This document shows, one piece after another, positions 1-5,520 of a stretch of 6,888 nt of DNA (position 1 is the stretch's first letter; each line of letters opens with the position of its first letter). The stretch lies in NCBI GenBank assembly GCA_023253235.1, contig JALRHE010000063.1, positions 1-6,888 on the forward strand, written 5' to 3'. Source of the DNA: Steroidobacteraceae bacterium (GTDB lineage: Bacteria > Pseudomonadota > Gammaproteobacteria > Steroidobacterales > Steroidobacteraceae). The position numbers were made by a program, and so were the translations under genes. The notes beneath the pieces were generated by a model. The model did not search any database and was not told the DNA's origin. It was given only the letters and a program-made list of their open reading frames with translations.

Positions 1-273
1 TGCGAGCTCGCGCTGACTGGCTATTTGTCGAATCGATTGCGTCAAAACGTCGCGAGTTACCTAGTTCACGATCTGCAAGGCGATTGGCGTGCGGGTGCGG
101 CGTGGTTTGAGCAACAACTTGTCGACTTCGACATCTACAGCAATCAAGGTAATTGGCTCTATGTCAGCGGTCGCGGTACCGACCCGCGCATCGGCCGGCG
201 GTTCGACCCGGATCGGCAAGCGCGTCAGTACGACACGGATGGCACCTATCGGCGCTTATGGCTCGGGGGCTAG
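1..273 (+). CDS. Cryptochrome DASH / photolyase-family flavoprotein, C-terminal end (5' partial)
   Basis: The open frame enters at base 1 and ends at TAG 271-273, so only the last 90 residues are visible. They match the FAD-binding C-terminal end of the cryptochrome/photolyase family. The seen motifs are TGYLSNRLRQNVASYLVHDL, then DWRAGAAWFE, then YSNQGNWLYVSG, then DPRIGRRFDPDRQ, and an end in YRRLWLGG. The NQGNW stretch has the Asn and Trp spacing of the flavin-contacting Asn and proximal electron-transfer Trp of E. coli photolyase (N378 and W382). The YVSG.GTDPR.GRRF wording is closest to the DASH subgroup, whose members repair cyclobutane pyrimidine dimers (in single-stranded or looped DNA) using light. 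The protein should be cytoplasmic and bind FAD plus an antenna cofactor, but the antenna domain is outside the window. A leucine sits where I recall a glycine in DASH proteins (SNRGRQN), so a CPD photolyase relative is the alternative. An ATG-like start inside the window is not needed, because the frame is open to the edge. Confidence 0.88.
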   Translation, partial: CELALTGYLSNRLRQNVASYLVHDLQGDWRAGAAWFEQQLVDFDIYSNQGNWLYVSGRGTDPRIGRRFDPDRQARQYDTDGTYRRLWLGG

Positions 274-288
274 CCAATCCTTCATAAT

Positions 289-303
289 GGTTCTATTAGA
301 ACC
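289..303. promoter_or_regulatory. Perfect 15-bp palindrome, candidate operator of the lysine-catabolism pair
   Basis: GGTTCT-ATT-AGAACC is a perfect 6-base inverted repeat around a 3-base centre. It lies in the 52-base gap between the photolyase-family stop and the aldehyde dehydrogenase start, 22 bases before the ATG. No T-run follows it, so it is not an intrinsic terminator. A -10-like CATAAT lies just upstream at 283-288, but I see no good -35 element at the right spacing. The position fits a dimeric repressor or activator site controlling the two downstream genes. The regulator is not identifiable from this window. Confidence 0.4.
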
Positions 304-325
304 CAAATTATCGGGGAAGCTCTGC

Positions 326-1783
326 ATGAATTCGCTCAACACACTGACCAGTCATTCGCCGATTGATGGCAAGAAAATCGGCGAGGCGCCGGTCACGGCA
401 TTGCCCGATGTCGAGGCGGCGATCGAGCGTGCGCAGGCCGCGTTTCGTCTTTGGCGCAACGTGCCTGCACCACGCCGCGGCGAGCTCGTTCGAATCTTTG
501 GTGAAGAGCTTCGTCGCGATAAGGATGCATTGTCGGCTTTGGTGACGCTCGAGGCCGGCAAGATCGTCTCGGAGGGGCAGGGCGAAGTGCAGGAGATGAT
601 CGACATCTGCGACTTCGCAGTCGGTCTGTCGCGTCAATTGCATGGTCTGACGATTGCTTCGGAGCGCCCTGGTCATCGCATGATGGAGACTTGGCACCCG
701 ATGGGCCCTTGCGCCGTGATTTCGGCGTTCAACTTTCCGGTCGCCGTGTGGTGTTGGAATGCGGCGCTCGCTCTGGTGTGTGGTGATCCGGTGATCTGGA
801 AGCCGTCGGACAAGACACCTCTCACGGCGCTCGCCACGATGGGAATCTTTGCGCGCGCACTGGAGCGCTTTGGCGCTGATGCGCCGGCGGGGCTTGTACA
901 ACTTGTCATCGGTGGCGCCGAGCAAGGTGAAGCACTCGCTCGCTCGAAGGGAGTCGCCATCGTTTCGGCAACGGGCTCCACCCGCATGGGGCGAATCGTG
1001 GGGCCGATCGTCGCGGCGCGATTCGGTCGTAGCATCCTCGAGTTGGGTGGCAATAGCGCGATGATCGTCACGCCCTCGGCGGACCTCGATCTGGCGGTCC
1101 GTGCGATTGTTTTCTCGGCGATCGGCACCTCAGGGCAGCGCTGCACGACGTTGCGACGTTTGATCGTGCATCGCTCGGTTCGGGATGCCTTGCTCGCGCG
1201 CTTGAAGCAAGCCGTTTCGTCGCTGCGTATCGGTGATCCGCGCGACAAAGCGACTTTGCTTGGGCCGCTGATCGATGCCGCGGCACTCGCTCGAATGAAT
1301 GCGGCGCTCGAACAAGCGCGTGCCGAGGGAGGCGAAGTGTGGGGTGGTGGTGCCATCGTTGACGGTGTTCCTGCGGGGGGCACTTACGTTCGTCCGGCGA
1401 TCGTCGCGATGCCAGCGCAAACCGCGATCATGCATGAGGAAACGTTCGCGCCGATTCTGTATGTCGTCACCTACGAGCAATTCGAGGATGCGATCACGAT
1501 GCAGAACGCCGTGCCGCAGGGGCTATCGTCTTGCATCTTCACGCTCGATCTTCGCGAGGCGGAACAGTTCGTTGCCGCTTCGGGCTCGGACTGCGGCATC
1601 GCCAACGTCAACATTGGTCCGTCGGGTGCTGAGATCGGCGGTGCTTTTGGCGGCGAGAAGGAGACGGGTGGCGGTCGTGAGAGTGGCTCGGACTCGTGGA
1701 AGGGATACATGCGTCGACAGACGGCGACCATCAACTACTCACGCGACTTACCGCTTGCGCAGGGCGTGACCTTCGATATCTGA
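326..1783 (+). CDS. amaB: ALDH7-type L-aminoadipate-semialdehyde dehydrogenase (antiquitin/AmaB family)
   Basis: This 485-residue NAD(P)-dependent aldehyde dehydrogenase most likely oxidises 2-aminoadipate 6-semialdehyde to 2-aminoadipate, a step of lysine breakdown in the cytoplasm. Visible ALDH landmarks are FNFP (oxyanion Asn136), WKPSD with Lys159, TGSTRMG 216-222, ELGGN with the general base Glu239, GQRC with nucleophile Cys273, and EETFAP 371-376. The Glu-to-Cys spacing of 34 residues is the family norm. ALDH7 identity rests on FNFPVAVWCWN, GQRCTTLRRL, SDCGIANVNI, SGAEIGGAFGGEK, TGGGRESGSD and the ending INYSRDLPLAQGV, nearly word for word as in human antiquitin. Arg272 beside the cysteine and the GEVQE segment 86-90 fit the positions that hold the aminoadipate head group in antiquitin. 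The ATG at 326 has GGGGAAG at 313-319 as ribosome site and gives the normal family N-terminus. The frame stays open upstream to base 89, but that part lies inside the photolyase gene. The symbol follows the Pseudomonas homologue. A different semialdehyde substrate cannot be excluded. Confidence 0.93.
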   Translation: MNSLNTLTSHSPIDGKKIGEAPVTALPDVEAAIERAQAAFRLWRNVPAPRRGELVRIFGEELRRDKDALSALVTLEAGKIVSEGQGEVQEMIDICDFAVGLSRQLHGLTIASERPGHRMMETWHPMGPCAVISAFNFPVAVWCWNAALALVCGDPVIWKPSDKTPLTALATMGIFARALERFGADAPAGLVQLVIGGAEQGEALARSKGVAIVSATGSTRMGRIVGPIVAARFGRSILELGGNSAMIVTPSADLDLAVRAIVFSAIGTSGQRCTTLRRLIVHRSVRDALLARLKQAVSSLRIGDPRDKATLLGPLIDAAALARMNAALEQARAEGGEVWGGGAIVDGVPAGGTYVRPAIVAMPAQTAIMHEETFAPILYVVTYEQFEDAITMQNAVPQGLSSCIFTLDLREAEQFVAASGSDCGIANVNIGPSGAEIGGAFGGEKETGGGRESGSDSWKGYMRRQTATINYSRDLPLAQGVTFDI

Positions 1784-1793
1784 GGGCAGTCTG

Positions 1794-2876
1794 ATGAGCA
1801 TTGAAAAAGTAGCTGTTTTAGGCCTCGGGAAAGTCGGTCATCTCGCCGCCGAGTTGTTGCAGGGATCCGGCTTCATCGTCACACCCATCGACGGACGATC
1901 CGTCAAGACGCCCGCTTTGCAAGCCGAGGTCGTCGATGTGGCCGACGGTGCGGCGTTGAGACGCGCCTTAACGGGGCAGCATGCGGTGCTGTCATGCTTG
2001 CCGTATGCGCTCAACAAGGCTGTGGCGAGCTGTGCTCATGAGCTCGGCATCCACTACTTCGATCTCACCGAGGACGTGCCCACGACGCAGCATATCCGAC
2101 AGTTGGCGGAATCCTCGCGCGGCTTGATGGCGCCGCAATGTGGTTTGGCACCAGGGTTCATCGGTATCGTCGGGGCGGATCTCGCCAATCAGTTCGAGCG
2201 AGTCCGGTCGATTCGCTTGCGGGTCGGTGCGTTACCGCAGAATCCAACGGGCCTGCTTGGTTATGCCTTCAATTGGTCGCCCGAGGGCGTGGTCAATGAA
2301 TACCTCAACGATTGCGAGGTCATTGAGGAAGGCGTGCGCAAGACGGTTAGCGCCATGGAGTGGATCGAAACACTCTACATCGACGGCATGCAGCTCGAGG
2401 CGTTCACAACGTCGGGCGGTCTTGGGACGATGTGCGAAACCTTCGAGGGTCGAGTCGAGAATCTCGACTACAAGACCATGCGTTATCCGGGTCACGTGCA
2501 GTTGATGAATTTCTTCTTTCACGAATTATTGATGCGGGAAAAGCGCGAGCTCGCGGGCGAGATCCTCGCCAATGCCAAACCGCCGGTCGATGCCGATGTC
2601 GTTTACGTGCACGCGGCAGCTGAGGGATGGGCGGACGGGCGATTACAGCGGCGAGAGTTCGTCCGCGCCTATCGGCCGATCGAGATCAATGGGCGATCTC
2701 GTACTGCGATTGCTTGGACGACCTCGGCGTCGGTCGTCGCGGTCATCGAGATGGTCCGCGAGGGTGTGTTGCCAACCCAAGGCTTCCTGAAACAGGAGGA
2801 GATTCCGCTCGCGCGATTCCTCGCGACACGAACCGGCAGTTTGTACGGAGCCGGTGGCTCGACGGGCAAGACCTAA
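1794..2876 (+). CDS. Saccharopine dehydrogenase-family oxidoreductase (saccharopine or lysine 6-dehydrogenase)
   Basis: This 360-residue protein has an N-terminal Rossmann fold with GLGKVG at 10-15. Asp33 at the end of the second strand hints at NAD rather than NADP. The following SCLPYALNKAV and HYFDLTED (about 67-94), GLAPGF (117-122) and TSGGLGTMCETF...LDYKTMRYPGH (206-234) are typical of the saccharopine dehydrogenase/lysine 6-dehydrogenase superfamily. There is no fused lysine-ketoglutarate reductase domain. The length and the LAPG, LEAFTTSGG and YKTMRYPGH stretches resemble Geobacillus lysine 6-dehydrogenase as much as glutamate-forming saccharopine dehydrogenase. Either reaction yields 2-aminoadipate 6-semialdehyde, the substrate of the aldehyde dehydrogenase encoded ten bases upstream. 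The two genes therefore form a metabolic pair, very probably co-transcribed. ATG 1794 follows GAGGG at 1782-1786, which overlaps the upstream stop codon and suggests translational coupling. The 3' stop overlaps the stop of the convergent phosphatase gene. Confidence 0.88.
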   Translation: MSIEKVAVLGLGKVGHLAAELLQGSGFIVTPIDGRSVKTPALQAEVVDVADGAALRRALTGQHAVLSCLPYALNKAVASCAHELGIHYFDLTEDVPTTQHIRQLAESSRGLMAPQCGLAPGFIGIVGADLANQFERVRSIRLRVGALPQNPTGLLGYAFNWSPEGVVNEYLNDCEVIEEGVRKTVSAMEWIETLYIDGMQLEAFTTSGGLGTMCETFEGRVENLDYKTMRYPGHVQLMNFFFHELLMREKRELAGEILANAKPPVDADVVYVHAAAEGWADGRLQRREFVRAYRPIEINGRSRTAIAWTTSASVVAVIEMVREGVLPTQGFLKQEEIPLARFLATRTGSLYGAGGSTGKT

Positions 2877-3559
2877 AGGTACGTTAGCAGTTCCCGACGG
2901 CCCGCGCGCTCGAGATGTGCGGTGCTGTTGAACGAGGCGAGGGTCCGGCGGGTGCCGTCAAACTCGATCCGAGTGACCGCCGAGTTCAGCACGACGTAAG
3001 ACAGTTGCAGTGCGGCGAGATCGTCGAGCCCCAGCACGTGCGCGATCGCAACGCCAATGACGCCGGCAGAGGTCGCAACCGCCACGTTTTGGCTGCGCGG
3101 TGTCGTTGTGGTGATCTCGTCGATACCGTGACCGACACGGGCGCGAAAGTTCTTCCACGACTCCAGATCGGGTGCAGACACTTGTTCGTCCACCCAAGCA
3201 CGGCTCACTTTCTCGAGGTGTTGTTGGAAGCTGCGTGGGTCGAGGCGTCCGGTGGTGCCCTGCAGCGACTGCAACGGCTCGCCCGTCATGTGAGCGTAAT
3301 GTTGCATCAGGCGGTGAGCGTCGTATTCGTCGAAGGCGGCTGAGACGGCGACCGGTCGCTGCGAGGTGCTAGCAAGAATTTCGGCCGTACTGCGCTGGCG
3401 CTGTAAGCGCCCGCTGCAAATACCGTGTAGTTCGACGGCGTTTTCGACGAAGTGCTCACGCAGGTGGTTCGCCTGTTGAATGCCAAGCGGGGAGAGCCGA
3501 TCGTAGTTGTCGCTGCCGAAGCTGGCTTGGCCGTGCCGAACGAGGAAAAGCGTGCTCAT
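2873..3559 (-). CDS. Histidine phosphatase (phosphoglycerate mutase-like) family protein lacking the usual second His
   Basis: This 228-residue cytoplasmic protein of the histidine phosphatase superfamily begins with MSTLFLVRHGQASF. Arg8-His9-Gly10 is the catalytic phosphate-accepting motif. The GRLQRQRSTAE stretch supplies the second phosphate-binding arginine (Arg54 by alignment), and FDEYD (Glu78) is the likely acidic proton donor. The C-terminal motif usually written SHGG reads ATSAGVIG at 162-169, placing Ser164 at the usual second histidine. I recall relatives with TSGG in this place, so this may be a defined subfamily rather than a decayed enzyme. The substrate cannot be told: a phosphatase on a small metabolite or phosphoprotein is more likely than a glycolytic mutase. 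The frame is open upstream to 3613, but the ATG at 3559 puts the first strand and RHG at the expected distance from the N-terminus. The gene is convergent with the lysine-catabolism pair, sharing four bases with it, and divergent from the acyltransferase. Confidence 0.87.
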   Translation of the reverse strand: MSTLFLVRHGQASFGSDNYDRLSPLGIQQANHLREHFVENAVELHGICSGRLQRQRSTAEILASTSQRPVAVSAAFDEYDAHRLMQHYAHMTGEPLQSLQGTTGRLDPRSFQQHLEKVSRAWVDEQVSAPDLESWKNFRARVGHGIDEITTTTPRSQNVAVATSAGVIGVAIAHVLGLDDLAALQLSYVVLNSAVTRIEFDGTRRTLASFNSTAHLERAGRRELLTYL

Positions 3560-3594
3560 GCTCGCTCGAATTGTACGGTAAACTCGCCGCCGAA
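3560..3594. promoter_or_regulatory. Divergent 35-bp intergenic region with candidate -10 for the phosphatase gene
   Basis: Promoters for both the leftward phosphatase gene and the rightward envelope operon must lie in or around this short gap. On the - strand, TACAAT (bases 3575 down to 3570) matches five of six -10 consensus positions. It would start transcription only a few bases before the phosphatase ATG, giving an almost leaderless mRNA. On the + strand, TAAACT at 3579-3584 is a weaker -10 candidate. Neither has a convincing -35. If both are real, the two promoters face each other across a few bases and should interfere. Confidence 0.3.
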
Positions 3595-4482
3595 ATGGCT
3601 TCCGAGTCCGCATCTGCTCCGACCCCAGCTTGGTGGGTGCGTGCCATTTCGCGCCTGCCGCTGTCGGCCCTGCATGTTGTCTCGCGTAGTTTCGCCTTCA
3701 TGGCTCTGAAGGTGTTTCCATACCGACCGCGTGTCATCGACGGTAATCTGGCTTTGGCATTTCCGGAACTCGACCAAGCAGCGCGCGAGCGCATCAAGCG
3801 CGATTACTACCGCGGCTATGGCGATGTGATGGTCGAAATCGTCAAGTCAGCTTCGCTCGATGGTGCCGAGCTCGATCGACGAATGGAGCTTGTCGGTCTC
3901 GAGGCGGTGCAGGCCACCATCGCCAGCGGCACGCCGGTCCTGCTGCTCGCGGCGCACCAATGTAATTGGGAGTGGATTCTGCTCGCCATCTCGCGTCGTC
4001 TGGGCTACCCCTTCGATGTCGCCTACAAGCCTTTGAAGAATCCGTGGGCCGATCGCGAGATGCTCGCCCTGCGCAGTCGCTTTGGTGCGCGCTTGGTTCC
4101 GTCCGAGAGACTCACTCGCGATGTACTCGCGCGTCGCCGGGTCCCGAGGTTGATTGCGCTCGTTGCCGATCAGGAACCGGTCGATAGTGATCGACGTCAC
4201 TGGACCCGATTTCTCAATCGAGAGTCGGCATTTTTCATGGGTGGCGAAGTGCTGGTGCAGCGACTCGGATATCCGAGCTTCTTTTGCGCCATCGAGCGCA
4301 TCGGCCGTGGACGCTATCGCGTGCGTTTCGAGAGACTGTCAGAGGCCGATGAGAAACTCGGTGAAGGTGAGTTCACCGAGCGTTATGCGCGTCGAGTCGA
4401 GCGTCAGATTCGCGAGGCGCCGGCCGATTGGCCTTGGTCCCACAAGCGTTGGCGTCTGCAGGCGCCCAATGCATCCGATTGA
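3595..4482 (+). CDS. LpxL/HtrB-family lipid A acyltransferase
   Basis: This 295-residue inner-membrane-associated acyltransferase is of the bacterial lipid A lauroyl/myristoyl type. It would add a secondary acyl chain to a lipid A precursor on the cytoplasmic face. The hydrophobic stretch around residues 18-42 is the likely membrane anchor. The catalytic HX4E motif is seen as AAHQCNWEW, with His121 and Glu126. NLALAFPEL at 51-59, VADQEP at 190-195 and the C-terminal WPWSHKRW at 279-286 are further family signatures. The length is close to the usual 290-320. The frame is open from a TTG at 3571, but the ATG at 3595 is preferred because it gives a normal N-terminus. No strong ribosome site precedes it. 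The gene heads a rightward series of envelope glycosylation genes, 20 bases before the next one. Other lysophospholipid-type acyltransferases of the same superfamily, such as those acylating glycolipids or ornithine lipids, remain possible, so no symbol is given. Confidence 0.87.
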   Translation: MASESASAPTPAWWVRAISRLPLSALHVVSRSFAFMALKVFPYRPRVIDGNLALAFPELDQAARERIKRDYYRGYGDVMVEIVKSASLDGAELDRRMELVGLEAVQATIASGTPVLLLAAHQCNWEWILLAISRRLGYPFDVAYKPLKNPWADREMLALRSRFGARLVPSERLTRDVLARRRVPRLIALVADQEPVDSDRRHWTRFLNRESAFFMGGEVLVQRLGYPSFFCAIERIGRGRYRVRFERLSEADEKLGEGEFTERYARRVERQIREAPADWPWSHKRWRLQAPNASD

Positions 4483-4508
4483 CTGCGAACGATGGACTGC
4501 GAATGAGT
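4481..4508 (+). repeat. Imperfect 14-bp tandem duplication spanning the glycosyltransferase start
   Basis: GACTGCGAA occurs at 4481-4489 and again at 4495-4503, so a 14-base unit is repeated with 11 of 14 bases kept. The copies fill the gap between the acyltransferase stop and the next start. The first contains ATG at 4492, which opens a four-codon frame (MDCE) whose TGA overlaps the glycosyltransferase ATG at 4503. This may be chance, or a tiny coupling frame. Confidence 0.5.
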
Positions 4509-5237
4509 AACACCATGACCGATTCCGCCACGCCCGAGATTTCCGTCGTCATCCCCGTCTGCAACGAGGAGGGCAACGTCATCCCTCTGGCGCAGGAGAT
4601 CGCGGCGGCGCTGCAGGGTACGCCCTTCGAGATTCTCTTCGTCGATGACGGCAGCACGGATGGAACGGCGGCAGCCGTGCTGCAGGCGAGGCGTGACGGC
4701 ATCGCCGGAATCCGATTGTTGAAGCACTCGTTCCGCAGCGGGCAGAGTGCCGCCGTGTGTTCGGGTGTACGAGCGGCGCGTGCGCCTTGGATCGCAACCC
4801 TCGATGGTGACGGCCAGAACGATCCGGCGGATATTCCCGCCCTGTATGCCGAGCGTCATACGGCGGAGCTCGTCATGGGTAATCGTACGACCCGACGCGA
4901 TACCTGGCTTCGGCATGCGCAGTCGCGCGTTGCCAATGGTGTTCGCGGCGCCTTGCTCGGCGACGGGACGCCCGATACAGGTTGCGGAATCAAGGTGATG
5001 CGGCGAGACGTTTTCATGGACTTGCCGCGCTTCGATCACATGCATCGTTTTTTGCCCGCGCTGTTTTTACGCGCCGGGTGTCGGGTGAAGTCGGTGCCCG
5101 TCGGGCATCGGCCGCGCGAGCGCGGCGTTTCCAAGTACGGTTTGTTCGATCGCCTGTGGGTCGGCATCGTCGATATCTTTGGTGTGATGTGGCTGCGAAG
5201 ACGCTACAAGAGTGGTCTTCAGGTCCGAGAGGAATGA
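4503..5237 (+). CDS. Family 2 glycosyltransferase, DPM1/ArnC-like polyprenyl-phosphate sugar synthase
   Basis: This 244-residue GT-A fold enzyme probably transfers a sugar from a nucleotide donor to undecaprenyl phosphate at the cytoplasmic face of the inner membrane. Motifs in order are ISVVIPVCNEEGN (13-25), FVDDGSTDGT (46-55), LDGDGQNDP (100-108; the DGD is the metal-binding DXD), TGCGIKVMRRDVF (159-171), HRFLPAL (181-187) and RPRERGVSKYG (203-213). The last two are the hallmark of dolichyl/undecaprenyl-phosphate sugar synthases. Unlike ArnC or GtrB (above 300 residues with two C-terminal membrane helices), it stops after one hydrophobic patch (LWVGIVDIFGVMWL) and looks essentially soluble, like short DPM1. 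The ATG at 4503 is chosen over the open frame from TTG 4428, which lies inside the acyltransferase gene. A second ATG at 4515 is possible. The sugar is not readable from sequence. The LAB_N gene follows after a single base. Confidence 0.9.
   Translation: MSNTMTDSATPEISVVIPVCNEEGNVIPLAQEIAAALQGTPFEILFVDDGSTDGTAAAVLQARRDGIAGIRLLKHSFRSGQSAAVCSGVRAARAPWIATLDGDGQNDPADIPALYAERHTAELVMGNRTTRRDTWLRHAQSRVANGVRGALLGDGTPDTGCGIKVMRRDVFMDLPRFDHMHRFLPALFLRAGCRVKSVPVGHRPRERGVSKYGLFDRLWVGIVDIFGVMWLRRRYKSGLQVREE
5227..5233 (+). promoter_or_regulatory. Ribosome binding site of the LAB_N gene inside the GT2 3' end
   Basis: GAGAGGA lies within the last codons of the glycosyltransferase and ends five bases before ATG 5239. 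It is the strongest Shine-Dalgarno match of the rightward operon and fixes the LAB_N start, against an in-frame upstream start at 5212 that would add nine residues. Confidence 0.65.
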
Positions 5238-5238
5238 C

Positions 5239-5520
5239 ATGCAGGCGAGCGATACGACACTTTGGATCGTGATCGGGTTTCTGGGACAAGCGCTGTTCTC
5301 GGCCCGATTCTTCGTGCAGTGGTTGGCGAGCGAGCGCGTCAAGCGCAGCGTGATCCCCACGGCATTCTGGTATTTCAGTCTCGCCGGTGGCGTGACCTTG
5401 CTCGCCTATGCGATCCACCGGCAGGACCCGGTGTTCATCGCAGGGCAGGGCTTGGGTCTCGTGGTGTACCTGCGCAATCTGTACTTGATCCGCGCGGGTA
5501 AGCAACAGGCTGACGCGTGA
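5239..5520 (+). CDS. Stand-alone LAB_N (lipid A biosynthesis N-terminal domain) membrane protein
   Basis: This is a 93-residue inner-membrane protein with three predicted helices at about 8-29, 41-59 and 65-84. The LAB_N signature is clear: GFLGQALFSARFFVQWLASE (13-32), then K35 and S37, then P40 and FWYFSLAGG (43-51), then DPVFIAGQGLG and YLRNL (63-81). The name comes from fusion to LpxB in some bacteria, but here the domain stands alone and there is no lipid A disaccharide synthase sequence. As I recall, Pfam groups the domain with PQ-loop/MtN3 (SWEET) membrane proteins. Helices 1 and 3 both carry a GQ dipeptide (16-17 and 69-70), consistent with the internal repeat of such half-transporters. 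Sitting between a polyprenyl-phosphate sugar synthase and a GT39 transferase, it could move the lipid-linked sugar across the membrane. That role is inference. Its stop overlaps the next start (GTGA). Confidence 0.88.
   Translation: MQASDTTLWIVIGFLGQALFSARFFVQWLASERVKRSVIPTAFWYFSLAGGVTLLAYAIHRQDPVFIAGQGLGLVVYLRNLYLIRAGKQQADA

Noticed and set aside
89..325. In-frame 79-residue upstream extension of the aldehyde dehydrogenase
   Set aside because: It overlaps the photolyase-family coding frame, has low-complexity Ser/Arg/Ala content unlike ALDH7 N-termini, and the ATG at 326 has a ribosome site and a normal family start.
308..925. 205-codon - strand frame opposite the aldehyde dehydrogenase
   Set aside because: His/Arg-rich composition without domains, lying fully antisense to a strongly conserved coding region.
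673..1383. 236-codon open frame on the - strand inside the aldehyde dehydrogenase gene
   Set aside because: It is a codon-bias shadow: the protein is Arg/Ser/Pro-rich with no recognisable motif, and the + strand frame is unambiguous ALDH7.
3571..3594. TTG start eight codons upstream of the acyltransferase ATG
   Set aside because: No ribosome site precedes it, it overlaps the candidate phosphatase promoter, and ATG 3595 gives a normal N-terminus.
4404..5045. 213-codon - strand frame opposite the GT2 gene
   Set aside because: It has no family resemblance, while the + strand shows all GT2 motifs in order.
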